The notes below the pieces were generated by a model. The model had not been told where the DNA came from, ran no database searches, and saw nothing but the letters and a program-made list of their open reading frames with translations. From Petaurus breviceps papuanus (lineage: Eukaryota; Chordata; Mammalia; Diprotodontia; Petauridae), in contig JAMXIF010000003.1 in NCBI GenBank assembly GCA_028583685.1, forward strand, positions 71,143,990 through 71,207,989: 64,000 nt of DNA, read 5' to 3'. The translations under genes and the position numbers were made by a program. Shown here one piece after another: positions 43,425 through 54,564 of this stretch (positions within the stretch are counted from its first letter, which is position 1; the number at the start of each line of letters is the position of its first letter).

Positions 43425-44785
43425 GGGGGGAGGGCACACAGGGAAAGTGCTGTACTTCTTCCAGCTACTCTGCTACCTTTTCTAGCATGTTAATGGGCAA
43501 TAATAGCTTAATGTGTTACATTTCTCAGATGACATGTTTGCATTTTAACTACATGAAAAAAATGATTAAGGTGAACTTTTCAGGCAGGTCAGTATGGTTG
43601 ACATGGATACTTGCAGTGGCCCTGGAGTATAGGTACCTACATAACTACCCTCTGACAACTTGAAGTGTAGAATAAGAAGGGAATGAGGGAAAATCTCTAA
43701 TTCATTCAGTGTGACATAACTAGTGGGTACTAGAGAGATCAATTTGAAGCACAGTAATAAAGTGATACATTTGTATTCAAAGAAAGACACTGTACACTTC
43801 TTTAAGCTTTAAAGACAAGCCTGTAAAAAGATCTTACAAGTGTACTCAGGAGAAAAAAAAAACTCGACTTTAATTTTACATATATTTATTGAGTGACTAC
43901 TTTGTTCAAGGCACTGTTATTCTTAAATAGTCTTTCAGTCATATCCACAGATAATACATTAGTAAGACCTACAGTCATATCATATTAAATATAAATATCA
44001 ATAACATTTTGCTTACAATAGAATAATGCTTTTTAACAAATTAAGTAAATTGATTAATAAGGGATTTGTAATATAAATAATAATGTCCTTTTGCTAATTA
44101 GTTTTTTAAAATCCTAAATTTGCAGTATTGATGTAGTAGTAACATGAGACTAATCACTATAGCAATAACTCAAAAGAATGATTAAGGTGGAAATTCCAGG
44201 CAAACTAGTGGGGACTGGAATATGGTTGTGATGGTTTTGCTGTTCAATTTTATCTTTTTTTGCATGAAATAAAGTGCATTCAAATTTTCTCTCAATTTCA
44301 TGTCAGTAAACAGTTACGGATCTACTTAAGTATCTCTCCACAATGAGAATATTTGACAAGGTGATTTGAGAACACAAGTTGAAAGGCACTGTGATTTACC
44401 ATTCTACTTTCTCCATCTCTGTGCTTGGATATATATATACACACATGTATATATGCATGTACATACACATGTGTATATGTACATATACACATATATCATA
44501 TACACACATACATTTTATACACATATACACAATGCATATGTGTAGATATGCAGATGCCATTTAGCACTACAGACAATAAAAAATAACTGAAAGTAAAAAC
44601 TACCAACCAAAGATATTTAAATTCACTTTAAACTTCAAGTGAAATTTTTGACAGTGATGGATTTCCCTTTTTTAAAAGTTTTTTTTTTCTTGATATTCCT
44701 GATGTTAGGGACAAATAGAATGGCAGAGAAGTAGGAAAGGCACCTCAAACACCTAACAGTGAAAGATGAATAAACCTCATGATTA
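43422..44785. other. Repeat-poor stretch without a gene
   Basis: AT-rich, no exon recognised. A short antisense L2-type tail lies near 43872-43925 (tttattgagtgactactttg, aaggcactgttattcttaa), and a TA/CA microsatellite near 44432-44545. Confidence 0.45.
44432..44545. repeat. (TA/CA)n compound microsatellite
   Basis: Alternating TATATA, CACATG and ATACAC units of about 110 bp. Confidence 0.9.
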
Positions 44786-44787
44786 CA

Positions 44788-44908
44788 CACTCTCTGAGGG
44801 CAGGGATTATGTCCTGTTTATTTTAGTGTCTCTTTATTTCTTGGCACAAGGGCTTTGCTCATGGGAAGCACTACCAAATGTTTGTTGGGTGGATGAATGA
44901 AATAAAAG
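44788..44908 (+). repeat. L2 3' tail (sense)
   Basis: 'ctctctgagggcagggatta', 'ggcacaagggctttgctcat' and 'aaatgtttgttgggtggatg' follow L2 3' layout. 5' truncated. Confidence 0.6.
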
Positions 44909-45300
44909 GGAATAAGTCAGACAGTAGAAAAGGTGGTTGAGTTGCCATTAAGGTTATTTAAATTCAATATATAATGTCATTTTAGAATTATGTTTGAATA
45001 AAATATTTATAAACTGCCACTTAATTAAATCTTTGTATGACCCAAATTCATGTGTTTCCCCTACCCTATTATGTATTATTCCCTATATCGTATTCCCTAG
45101 AAATTTTTGCATATGTTGACCCTTTGTTTTTTTTCAACCTTAGTATATACAACTAACTAAATCATGATTTAGACTAGAACATTATTAAGGAATGACAGAA
45201 GTTCCTTTCTGATTGCCCAGGATATTCAAGCTAACTCCCAGTGCTAGCTTACTTTGATTACATACTGGCAGAATCCTAGATCCTTAAATAACCCCAATGA
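44909..45300. other. No clear feature
   Basis: AT-rich, apparently unique sequence leading into the CpG-richer patch. Confidence 0.4.
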
Positions 45301-45319
45301 TGAGGATTATAGAGTACTT

Positions 45320-46400
45320 TTTAAAAGCGTGAAGGAGAAGTCCCGGTTCTCTCTGTCCCAGACATTACAGATAGAGTCTACTAACAGGACGTACTGAAAA
45401 TGATTAGGAGGTTTTTAGGACCCAGGGGAAAGCAAGCTTTCCTGTGGAAGGACAGAGACTCGGGCGCACACGCCTCCTACCAAAATCACAGCCCCGTGGA
45501 GCTGGGGCTTTCATTCACAGCTTTCTAGAGAGATCTGAGCCTGAACCTGCCAGCAAAGGGGATCTCACCCACCCAGCTCAACAGCGAGGACACCTGCAGA
45601 TAAACATACCCCAAAGCAAGGTTGTGCAGCCGTGTGAAGGTATTTCATTTTCTTTTCTGTATTTGCAGCGCCTCCCAGTCCCTTTCCCTCCACCCCGTTG
45701 CAAAACCATGGCTGCGGCGTTTCAGCACTTCTGTTCGTGGACAGCTCTCATCTGCAATCCCTCTGCACTTCATTCTTTCAGTCCCCTCTCTGCCTCAGCT
45801 GTTCATCTATCTTCTCTTGGCACTTGCTCAGTCTGTGCTCCCACGGATCATCACCATCACCATCACCATCACTATCTCCATCACCATCACCATCATCATC
45901 CCTGAAACAACAATCACCACAACTATGTCATGTCATTCAGACAAAGCCCCGGATCACGGCTTGCAGAGGAAGAGAAGCACAAGTTTTTAGGGATGGAAGG
46001 AGAAAGTTCAGATGAATTGCTCCTCCTAAAACAAAGAGAGAAGCCTGATTGGGAGAAAGGGAAAGTGAAGGCAAGCGAGAAAGACGGCCAGCTAGGCAAA
46101 GACAGATGGGGCACTTGCCAAAGACCAGCAGTTAGCCAGCTGTCTTTCAGCATATTTACGGACTGTTTAAGTTCAGGGTATTAACACTGGCCAGAAGCAT
46201 AGTGGCGTTACGATTATGTATTTATGTATGTATGTATGTTCGGGCACACACACAAAAGCTCTACTGTTTCTGGTTTTCCAATGAAGATTCATCAGGGAGG
46301 AGGGTGGGGGTGGCTGATGAGTCATTTTCACCCACACTCCCCTGTTTTCCTTCCTGAGCATTTACCGCAGAAACTCGGGAATTAAGTTTTGCTGATTTTT
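45320..46400. other. CpG-richer, repeat-free patch: candidate exon or promoter
   Basis: By eye this kilobase has more CG dinucleotides (gactcgggcgcacacgcc, gctgcggcgtttc, cccggatcacgg) than the surrounding tens of kilobases, and no SINE or LINE. Open frames of 84-153 codons overlap in several frames (45444-45905, 45622-45990, 45698-46015, 45930-46184), but none matches a family I know and the histidine tract comes from a microsatellite. A strong-looking splice-acceptor sequence (ttttctgtatttgcag) ends at 45668. An AP-1-type TGAGTCA occurs at 46318-46324. It could be a first exon, a non-coding RNA or a regulatory region; this is inference. Confidence 0.3.
45845..45901. repeat. (CATCAC)n / (CAT)n microsatellite
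   Basis: About nine CATCAC or CATCAT units with one interruption (ctatctc). In one frame it gives poly-His and in another Ser-Pro repeats; neither is evidence for a protein. Confidence 0.9.
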
Positions 46401-48285
46401 TTTTCAGATAGAGACATTAAATGCTAACTCTCAAGCCCAAATAAAAATAATGGTGATGATGACAGTTAAGTGGAGGCTGTTTTCCCTGTGAAGTGGCCTC
46501 TGTTAGAAAGGTTTCCTCATTGTTACTTGAGCTTTATTTCAGACATTAGAATCTTAAACCTTTGTTTGAATCAGAGAATCTTAAATATTTGCTTAAATAG
46601 TCCAAGAAGTAATGATATTCAGGAGCAGATGGCCAGGCTTTGTTCCCCAGTGTCAGTGACTGGATCACAATTGGGAGTAAGAGACTGTGTGCTTTCTCAG
46701 GAATCAGCCAGTAACACCATTTTTCTATAATAGTAAAGGGTAACAGACTGCAAAAAGGAAAAGGCATTTTATGTAACTGTATGCTGTCACACTATGTTTT
46801 CTTTTTTCTTTTTGACTTGCCTAAAAAGTAAGTTTGATCATCTTAAAAGTCTCATACTGATTTGTAGTTTAGGGTTCAAATACAAGTTCACAGGGTACAT
46901 TTGCTTTAGCCAGGGTCATCCTTCTTAAAAGAATTAACCAGCATTAACTCAAGGATTCTACTGGGTCATTTCCATTCCAGAAACCTTTGAGTGAGTGAGA
47001 CTGACATGCTGAATAATATGAACAAATAAAAGTAATTAGAGATGGTGAATCTTAAGACCTTTTGGAGGAATATACTTCACATTTTGTACATTTTCACTTT
47101 TTTTCTTTTTTATTGAAGACAAAGGCCCCTTTTACCAATTAAGTGTCTATATTTTCTATATAATTGGCACCTTATTTAAAAATTAGAATTGTGGATTTTT
47201 TTTTAAAGAACAGTGTCAAGTACCATTTGGCTATTACTACTCAATTTAAAACAAAGCACAGTAATGGTCAGTTAAAAAAATAGCATAATTTGTTTGGCTA
47301 TACCTAAAGCAAATTTAATATGAAACCATTACTTCAGCATTAGAGATTAAATTAATAATCTGAGGTCTCTTTTAGTTCTGATCCTCATGATCCTAGAAAT
47401 GTATAGGAAACAAAAAGACATATTATTCCCAAATAAACAGGACTTTTAAGATTATCCCATACTTTTGGGATGAATAGGAATATCAAATTGAAAGTCATCT
47501 TTTAAAATCTAATACTACCAATTATATACATACACACATCATTTCATTGGCCCCTGAATTGCAGCCACCTCCAGGGTGGAAGAAAACAGCTAAGAGAACT
47601 AAAGCAGAGTGCTCATCACATTAGTTATTTGGGGGCAGTAGAAGAAAGACATTTTCTGAAAAGGACATGAGGGAAATCATTCCATCTTCCCCAAAGTGTA
47701 CTTGGATCTGTAGTGTCTATGAAGAGCGGATAATACCTCTATATTTAAAGCCCCTGTGCAATACAATGCAAAGAACTCAATTTATCTGCTTTCAAAGGAT
47801 GATGCAGCCCTGCCAATATTTTAAACCTGCTCATAGAGATTAATCTATCTGTTTCCAAGAAGATACGCAGATCAGGAGACCAATGCCTCAAGTGCTCTTT
47901 TTTTTTTTGCATTTAATAAAATTTTCTGACCTTGAGGAAATTACAGACTAATGCTGCTTTAGTGAGATTTGCAGGGTCACATATTACAAGGCAATCCTTC
48001 CCCTGGCTAGAAATAAAAGATCTGAGTTTATTAATTTTTATGGAATGTATGTCTCCACCTTTTTCATTCATTGTCCTGGAAACGATCCATTTCCCACACC
48101 TGTAACAATAGAACTTTATCATAACCTGAATAAAGTTTTAAAAAGTAAATGAGAAATGTCATTTTCCAGGAATAAAAAGGAATATATTGTGCAAATTATC
48201 AGCATAGTCCCCCTTCCCTTTTTATAGCACACACCAAAGTTTAGTCATTTTAAAATCATTAAAAGAAAGTATGATGTAAAGAAAT
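46401..48285. other. Repeat-free, AT-rich stretch without a gene
   Basis: Nearly 1.9 kb with no interspersed repeat that I recognise. The part at about 47745-47900 looks information-rich, with ATGCAAAG, CTTTCAAAGG and the palindrome AGATTAATCT close together, as enhancers often do. No splice-bounded frame stands out. Confidence 0.4.
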
Positions 48286-48289
48286 AATA

Positions 48290-48645
48290 AGAAAATCTGG
48301 CTTCAAATCCTGGGTCTGAGAAAGGTTATGTTATTTTGGGAAGGTTGTGTTACTTTATTTCTCTGCCTCAGTTTCCCTACCCATCTAGAGGTAACTACTA
48401 GAGCAATGAATAGAGCACTGGGCCTGGAGTCATGAGGACATGAGTTCAAATCTGGATCCAGATACTTACTACATGTGTGGCCATCGGCAAATCATTACAC
48501 TTCTGTTTGCCTTAGTATCCTCAACTGTAAAATAAGGCTAACAATAGCAATATTTCTCAGGATTATTGTTAGAATAAAATGAAATAATACATAATACCTG
48601 GTGCATGATAGGCATTATATAGCTGCTTATTCCCTTCCCCATCAA
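48290..48645 (+). repeat. MIR-like SINE (sense) next to or inside another MIR
   Basis: A leading piece (gaaaatctggcttcaaatcc, ctctgcctcagtttccctac) ends at about 48382. A second, nearly full copy follows (gcaatgaatagagcactggg, ggagtcatgaggacatgagt, ttgccttagtatcctcaact). Confidence 0.65.
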
Positions 48646-48717
48646 AAAGAAGATAATAATACTTTCTCTATCTACAAGGCGATTGGGAAGAAAACACTAT
48701 ACAAATTGTAAAGTATT

Positions 48718-48845
48718 ATCTCTCTCTCCCTCTCCCTCCCTCTCTCTCCCTCCCTCCTTCTCTCTCTCTCTCCTTCTCTCTTTCTCTCTCTCTCCATATA
48801 TATGTATGTATATATGTGTATATGTATGTATGTATACACACATTT
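48718..48845. repeat. (TC)n then (TATG)n microsatellite
   Basis: TCTC/CCTC array from 48718 to 48795 followed by TATATG/TATGTA units to about 48845. Confidence 0.95.
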
Positions 48846-48849
48846 TCTG

Positions 48850-50890
48850 TCTTCGTAGAATCATAAAACTAGAAGGTCGTAGAAAGACAATTTAGTCTAG
48901 CTTCTTCCCTTGAGAAAGATGAATATATAATCTACCCTGTACTGTATATTATTTTTTAATGATGTAAAAAAGGAAGATCCCTTAACTTCCATGAGTAACT
49001 CCTTCCAGTTCTTTATCACCTTAAATTAGGAAATTTTTTCTTGTCTTCAGAGTCATTCCTAGAATGTCAAAACAAGGTGGATATCCTGGGCCTTATACTT
49101 TGTGGGTACTATATTGCATGTAATCATAGACAGTCTTGGTATGGATAAAGGAGTGGTTTAACTAGCAAGGTCTAAAAGAATTTGTGGATCTTCACAATGT
49201 AGTTAGATTTCCACCTTCACTGAGGCAAAGTCCTACCTCTTTTCTTAATCCTATTGCCCAAACAATTGTTTTCTGCCCATTTTGCACCTTCCTTTCTCCT
49301 TGAAAGGAATTGAAAATGTTTAGTTCTACCTGATTTCACTTAGATAAAAATTCTGGGACCAGAGACCAAGGGAAGGGTTGAACCCACATTGTAGTATACC
49401 AAAGTGATTCTAATCTCATGTCTCCCTTTCCCTGAAATCATTGTGCTTATACCCAGCCATATTTTATCTAGTTCATATCCATTTTTTGCTTCATCCATCT
49501 TGAATATGGAGAATAGATGATTAGCAATTTCCTGACAAAATCCCTTTAAACACTTCATCAGTAATCAGATCATGCCTCATACATCTATAAACAAGTAATC
49601 CTTGTTATTGAATTCTTTCCTTCCAGGATAGGGAGAATGATTGGTATGTCAGGTCAGACACAATGGGTGACAGAGGATGAAATCTCTTGTAGGTTTTTCT
49701 CCATTCTTGAGTCAAATAAGAATTTCTTGGTACTCCCTTTTTTCTATGACTCTCCATGGCTCTAGGTCCTCACTTTTCTACCAATTTGGGGGGTAGGGAG
49801 AGGGAGGAGGAATCATAGATAAACCTCTTCCTTAGATGAACCCTGAAAAAATAGCATTGAGTCCATAAGACCTTTCTGTTCATTCACAATCCAGCTTAAA
49901 GATGTAACAGATGATATCTAGTTCACATTTCTGGCATCTATACATTTCATATGTGCCTTACTCCTCTGTGTACAAGAATGCATTGTCCTTGGTACACATT
50001 AACTGAGATCATGGAGGAAACAGGAGGGGGATCTGCAAATTGGAGATGCATGACTCTAAAAATCTGTTCAGTTTGAGGAAGGGAGAAAATGATGCAAACT
50101 TCAGGCTTTCTCCATAGGTCATCACCTCGTCTTTTAGTCTGTCTCCTTCCAATGGGAAATTTTAGGGGAAGAGGTAATATGGGGTCATGAGGATGTATAT
50201 AAACCTTCTGCGAGATTTTGGAATGAAAAAAGTTTTAGAGTTGTCACTCCCCTTGGCTGATACATAATCCATACATCACATTTATGTATATATGTATGTG
50301 TGTTTGTGTGTATTTAGGGAAGATGCCATGTTCCATATGAATCTGCATGTCTATGCTATATAAAGAGAGTGTCAGCTATCATACTGATATGTGGCATGGG
50401 GGCCAATATATAATTCATTCTCTCTAGTGATGAACAAACCAGTTTCACCACAAGTACCAGAAAAAAAAATCTTTTCTATGAGATAAGTTTTGAATCCTTA
50501 AGAATTACAGCTATATATTTAAGGCATTGTTGCTCATTGTCCACTCCTGTTTTAGAGATTGTTTAGGGATACTTAATATGTTATTGGCCTATTTTCTACA
50601 ATATTTACTGCCAGTAATCCCAGTTTGTCTTACTTTTAGTGATCTGTTTTACATCATAATTGTTTGTGAATTTATCTTGTTACATTACTAGTATTAATGT
50701 TATTAATTATGTTATTACTAGTATTAATTGCTCCAGGAATGCAAGAAGCTGATCATATTTGGGTCTTTGATTTAATCAGTGTAGAGAACTTCTAGTGAGA
50801 GAACTTCCTATAACAATATCAGATATGCAACTATATTGCATCTTATAATATTGGAGGATTGTCCGGGATGGGACACTAAGAGGTTATCAA
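48850..50890. other. Mostly repeat-poor, no gene seen
   Basis: A weak MIR-related antisense start lies near 48856-49080 (gaatcataaaactagaaggt). The rest is unassigned AT-rich DNA. Confidence 0.4.
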
Positions 50891-50891
50891 T

Positions 50892-51050
50892 CAGTCAACA
50901 TGCCTTACTAAGTGCATACTTTCTGTTAGGGCACATGATTGGTAATATATTAAGTGACCTATCCAAGGATGAACAACCAGCATGTGTCAGAAATAGGATT
51001 TGAATTTGGGTCTTCCTGATTGTAGGCTAGACCACTCATTAAGCTTCTTG
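50892..51050 (-). repeat. Diverged L2-tail/MIR-like fragment (antisense)
   Basis: 'gtcaacatgccttactaagt' resembles an antisense L2 tail; 'tgacctatccaaggatgaac' and 'tttgaatttgggtcttcctg' resemble antisense MIR. Confidence 0.4.
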
Positions 51051-51229
51051 TCTCCTGCTGGGCTAGCATGGTGTCATAGACATCCACGGATGTTGTTGAA
51101 GTCAAGTGATACAAAATATACCAAATACATTGCAAACTTTAAAATGTTATATGTTGTTAGTACTGCCACTTAAATATGTATTGCATTACATTGAAGCAAG
51201 CTACTGCAATGAAATATAATGTGAATTCT

Positions 51230-51362
51230 TTTTTTTTTTTGCTGTAGGGCATGGTGGATCTCTATGCCCCAGTGCCTGTATATCTTATTTCCCAATTACA
51301 TGTAAATAGTATTATTAACAGCATATTATATATAAACATTTGATTTTAAAACTTTGAATTCC
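51230..51362 (-). mobile_element. L1 3' end stub (antisense) with perfect target duplication
   Basis: Starts with a poly-T run (poly-A on the minus strand), then 'agggcatggtggatctctat' and 'cccaattacatgtaaatagt'. It is flanked by a perfect 15 bp duplication, tataatgtgaattct, at 51215-51229 and 51363-51377. This is target-primed integration of a 5'-truncated, ~130 bp copy. The motif 'ggatctctatg' recurs in the antisense L1 end at 53850-53880. Confidence 0.85.
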
Positions 51363-51377
51363 TATAATGTGAATTCT

Positions 51378-52335
51378 ATTCTAAATAACAAATATCCACC
51401 TCAATGAAGAAGAAAACTCTTATGTTATAACCAGGAGTCATTACTGTTCTTAACTCACCCTAGTGCTTCCTAATAATCAACCCATTGGAACTGAACAATT
51501 TGAACCAGTCCAATCTTTTCATTGAAAAAAGAAGACATTTTGATGCATGGTTTCTATGTTCATCATGTAGAAAGCTCTGGGCAAAGCTTTACCTGACACT
51601 TTTCCTGGGCATATTCACATTAATTAGCTCTTCATACCTTTTGTTATTCAGCTTTAGAATTTTTTAAAATAAGAGATCTCTGTATTTCTACCTGAGTTGG
51701 AACTCATGCCTGCCTCACAGTTACCTTTTTAGCAAATACAAAAGCAAGTCCAAGCAGATGGTTTTGTGCTTGGGTACTAAGTTAGAGCATGGTTGTGATG
51801 TACAGGGAGTCTATATCCATGAGTATTTATGCTGAAAGGGGAGCAGTGAGCTAGTCTGGGACAAGAGTAGCAGATGGAGGTACCAGTGAGCCAGAGGATG
51901 GATTCTGTCCACTTTGATGGAAGGTGCCTCCACCAAAGCAGAGATAAAGCTTAACTACAAGGTTGATAGCATTAACTCTTTCACCCATCATAAAAAGAGT
52001 GAACTAAGAATCAGGAGCCACTCCATAACTAACAGGGAGAACTTCCACTACTGACATGAATAGAAGACATGATAACACTTTCATTGGAAAATGATTCTTT
52101 TCTGATCAGGTCCAAAGAGTCTCTGGATGAACTGTTCTCAGAGAGGAGTGATCCTTCTACTCAGAGAGTATAACATCCTTCAGACAGGAATTTAGGTAAA
52201 GCTGTCCTTAAGAAGGTCAGAGTTCTCCCATGTGACTCCCCAGTTTTCCTCTAGAAATATCAGTGGTCCATTTTAACTTCCTTTAGAAGAAAGCTACCAG
52301 TTTTTATTTCTAAGGAAATAGCTTATACTCTCCCT
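51378..52335. other. No gene or clear repeat seen
   Basis: Apparently unique. The short plus-strand frame at 51485-51667 has a hydrophobic C-terminal half but no support as a gene. Confidence 0.4.
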
Positions 52336-52339
52336 TAAA

Positions 52340-52575
52340 CACATTTTTGTAGCACTTTAAAGCACCTTACATATCGTATCTCATTTGATCCTCACAGCAA
52401 CTTTGTGAGGTAGGTACTATTATTATTCCCATTTTACAGATGAAGAAATTAAGGCTGAAAGAAGTTAAGTAACATGCCCAGGGTCACACAGCTATTAAGT
52501 GTCTGAAGTAGCATTGGAATGCTGGTCTTGCTGACTCTCTATTTAATGCTTTATCTACTCACTCTGTCACACAGA
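52340..52575 (-). repeat. MIR3/THER-like SINE (antisense), well preserved
   Basis: 'tagcactttaaagcacctta', 'tatctcatttgatcctcaca', 'ccattttacagatgaagaaa', 'cagggtcacacagctattaa'. Confidence 0.8.
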
Positions 52576-52865
52576 CTCTCCAAATAAGGCATGAGTTTGA
52601 AAAGTCTTGCAAAGCAGACAAATTCATTATAAATATAAGACTAGGGGAAGCAAATTCCACCAATATGGAAAGACCAGGCAGCCAGCTTTATTTGCTTGTA
52701 GGACATTTGGGTCATTTAATTCCATCACGAGTGTGTATGATTAATCTCATGGTTTTATGTTGATAATTTCATATATAATTTCCTTTTTTATTAATGTATT
52801 AAAATCTTTGCATCTGTGATCCATGCAACACATTAACTTGCTTTTAAACTACTGAATATTTTTTT

Positions 52866-53016
52866 GCCTTTTTTTGGGAAGGCAATTGGGGTTAAGTGAC
52901 TTGTCCAAGGTCACATGGCTAGTTTTTGTGTTAAGTGTCTGAGGCTGGATTTGAACTCAGGTCCTCCTGACTCCAGGGCCAGTGCTCTATTCACTGCACC
53001 ACCTAGCCACCCTTAT
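52866..53016 (-). mobile_element. tRNA-headed short SINE, antisense
   Basis: 'ggcaattggggttaagtgac', 'gaggctggatttgaactcag', 'cactgcaccacctagccacc'; flanked by tgaatatttttt (from 52853 and from 53017). Confidence 0.88.
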
Positions 53017-53029
53017 TGAATATTTTTTT

Positions 53030-53675
53030 TTTTAAATAAATTTCAATGTGTTAAATGCTAGAACAACTTTTTCCACTTCTAAGAAATGCTGACTCTGAGC
53101 TTGGGCTAGCTACTTGAGCTCTCATCATCACAGTCACTTCTGTAAGATTACAGAACTCTGAGGAGGTGCTTCCCTTCAACAGAAGAGAAAGTTCTTCCTC
53201 TAGAGCTCCCTACAGCAATAAAATTACAGGTCCAGTCAAACAACAACCTTTCAGGCCCTCCCAGTTAGTCTCCATCAGGTCTCTGTCTATTCCATTCCAT
53301 TTTGTCTTTTACATGGTTGTAGTTGATTTGTACTTTTTGGCTTTGATTTTTTCACTTTTCTTCATTTAATATAGGTCTTTCCATAGTACTTTATAGTTCT
53401 CATACATATCAATCATATTTGCACTATAATATTTAATACATGACTGTACTACAACTTAACTATTTTACTGTTGGATATTTAGGTTACTTACAGGCTATTT
53501 TTTTAAATTAAAAAATAATGCTATGTATCTCTTTGTGAATAGCAAGTACTTTATTCCCATAAGACTCACAGGTATAGTTCTCACAGTGGGATTTGGGGGT
53601 CAAAGAGTACACTTCCTTGTGTGCATTTTCATATGTCACATGTCTAAGAGCACTAAAATGCCCTTCATATATATG
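53030..53675. other. No gene seen
   Basis: AT-rich. 53380-53640 shows phrases (cacaggtatagttctcacag, gggtcaaagagtacacttcc) like the antisense L1 3' region, so much of this may belong to the L1 that follows. Confidence 0.4.
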
Positions 53676-53689
53676 GCTCATTTAAAAAA

Positions 53690-53970
53690 TTTTCCTCTCT
53701 TTTTTATTTTTTAGTTTACACTATTCATTTCCACAAGATTTTGAGTTACAAATTTTCTCCCCATTTTCCCTACCCACCACCCCAAAACAGTGATCCCCTC
53801 CCCCAATCTGCTCTCTCCCATATCTTCCCCCATCCCCCCTCCAACTTTCCAGTAGGGCACAGTGGATCTCTATGTATGACTCCTTTTTCAAAGTTTTGAT
53901 GTTCATATTTCTGGAGCAAATTTTAGATTTTGAAACTTTTCCCTTCCTAGATTCTGTCAATATTATTATC
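53690..53970 (-). mobile_element. L1 3' end (antisense)
   Basis: 'acaagattttgagttacaaa', a C-rich run, 'cagtagggcacagtggatct' and 'catatttctggagcaaattt' are the complement of the L1 3' UTR also seen in sense at 4290 and antisense at 51230. Confidence 0.6.
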
Positions 53971-54094
53971 ATTTATGGAAATATTTCCAGTTTCATGCAA
54001 CTTTCCTTTTATTGTCTTTTGAAGGGAAGGAGGTTCTAATGGGAAAAAAACATTGGAATGGAATGGAGAAGCATTTTCTAAGCCCTTATAAAGA

Positions 54095-54300
54095 TCATTG
54101 GGACTAGCACTTACATATAGATGGTGTTATGCAATTTACAAAGCACTTTTCTCACAACAATCCTGACTGCGAATATTGGCATCCTCATTTTATAGGTGAG
54201 GAAACTGAGGTCCAGAGAAATTGTAAATTGGCCAGTGGTACAAGTTATTAAGTAGTGGACCCAAGACTCCATGTATGATGTTCCTACTTTATGCTTTGCT
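54095..54300 (-). repeat. MIR-like SINE (antisense)
   Basis: 'gcaatttacaaagcactttt', 'tttataggtgaggaaactga', followed by 'ccagtggtacaagttattaa'. Confidence 0.65.
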
Positions 54301-54564
54301 GCTTCTTTGCAGCTGTATCATTAATTTTCTTTGTAATTTTGAGTGAATCATTTATCAGTTTCCATTTATATAAAAGGTGATGATAATTGATAATAACAAC
54401 TAAATAAATGTCACTTTCTATTTAGATGTAATGACTTATGAACCAGGAGTTTTCCAATATATGATCTCATTTGATCTTCTTAACTATCTTAGGAAGTAAC
54501 TTTTCATAGATAAATAGATGATAGATGTGGTATGGTGTAGTATGTTATACAATAGGACATTTAG

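Noticed and set aside
43248-43663. Cys/Val-rich open frames
   Set aside because: They arise from the GT microsatellite and even run through the N gap.
43555-44260. Similarity between 43560-43620 and 44172-44240 (aatgattaaggtg, then ttc-aggca)
   Set aside because: The match is short and fades within about 40 bp; it could be chance in AT-rich DNA.
45638-45668. Apparent intron with GTATTT donor and TTTGCAG acceptor
   Set aside because: It would be only about 31 bp, too short for a vertebrate spliceosomal intron. The acceptor alone may still be real and is mentioned under the CpG-richer patch.
45444-45905. Histidine-rich 153-codon frame that might be a metal-binding protein
   Set aside because: The histidines come only from the CATCAC microsatellite, other frames are equally open, and the rest has no recognisable domain.
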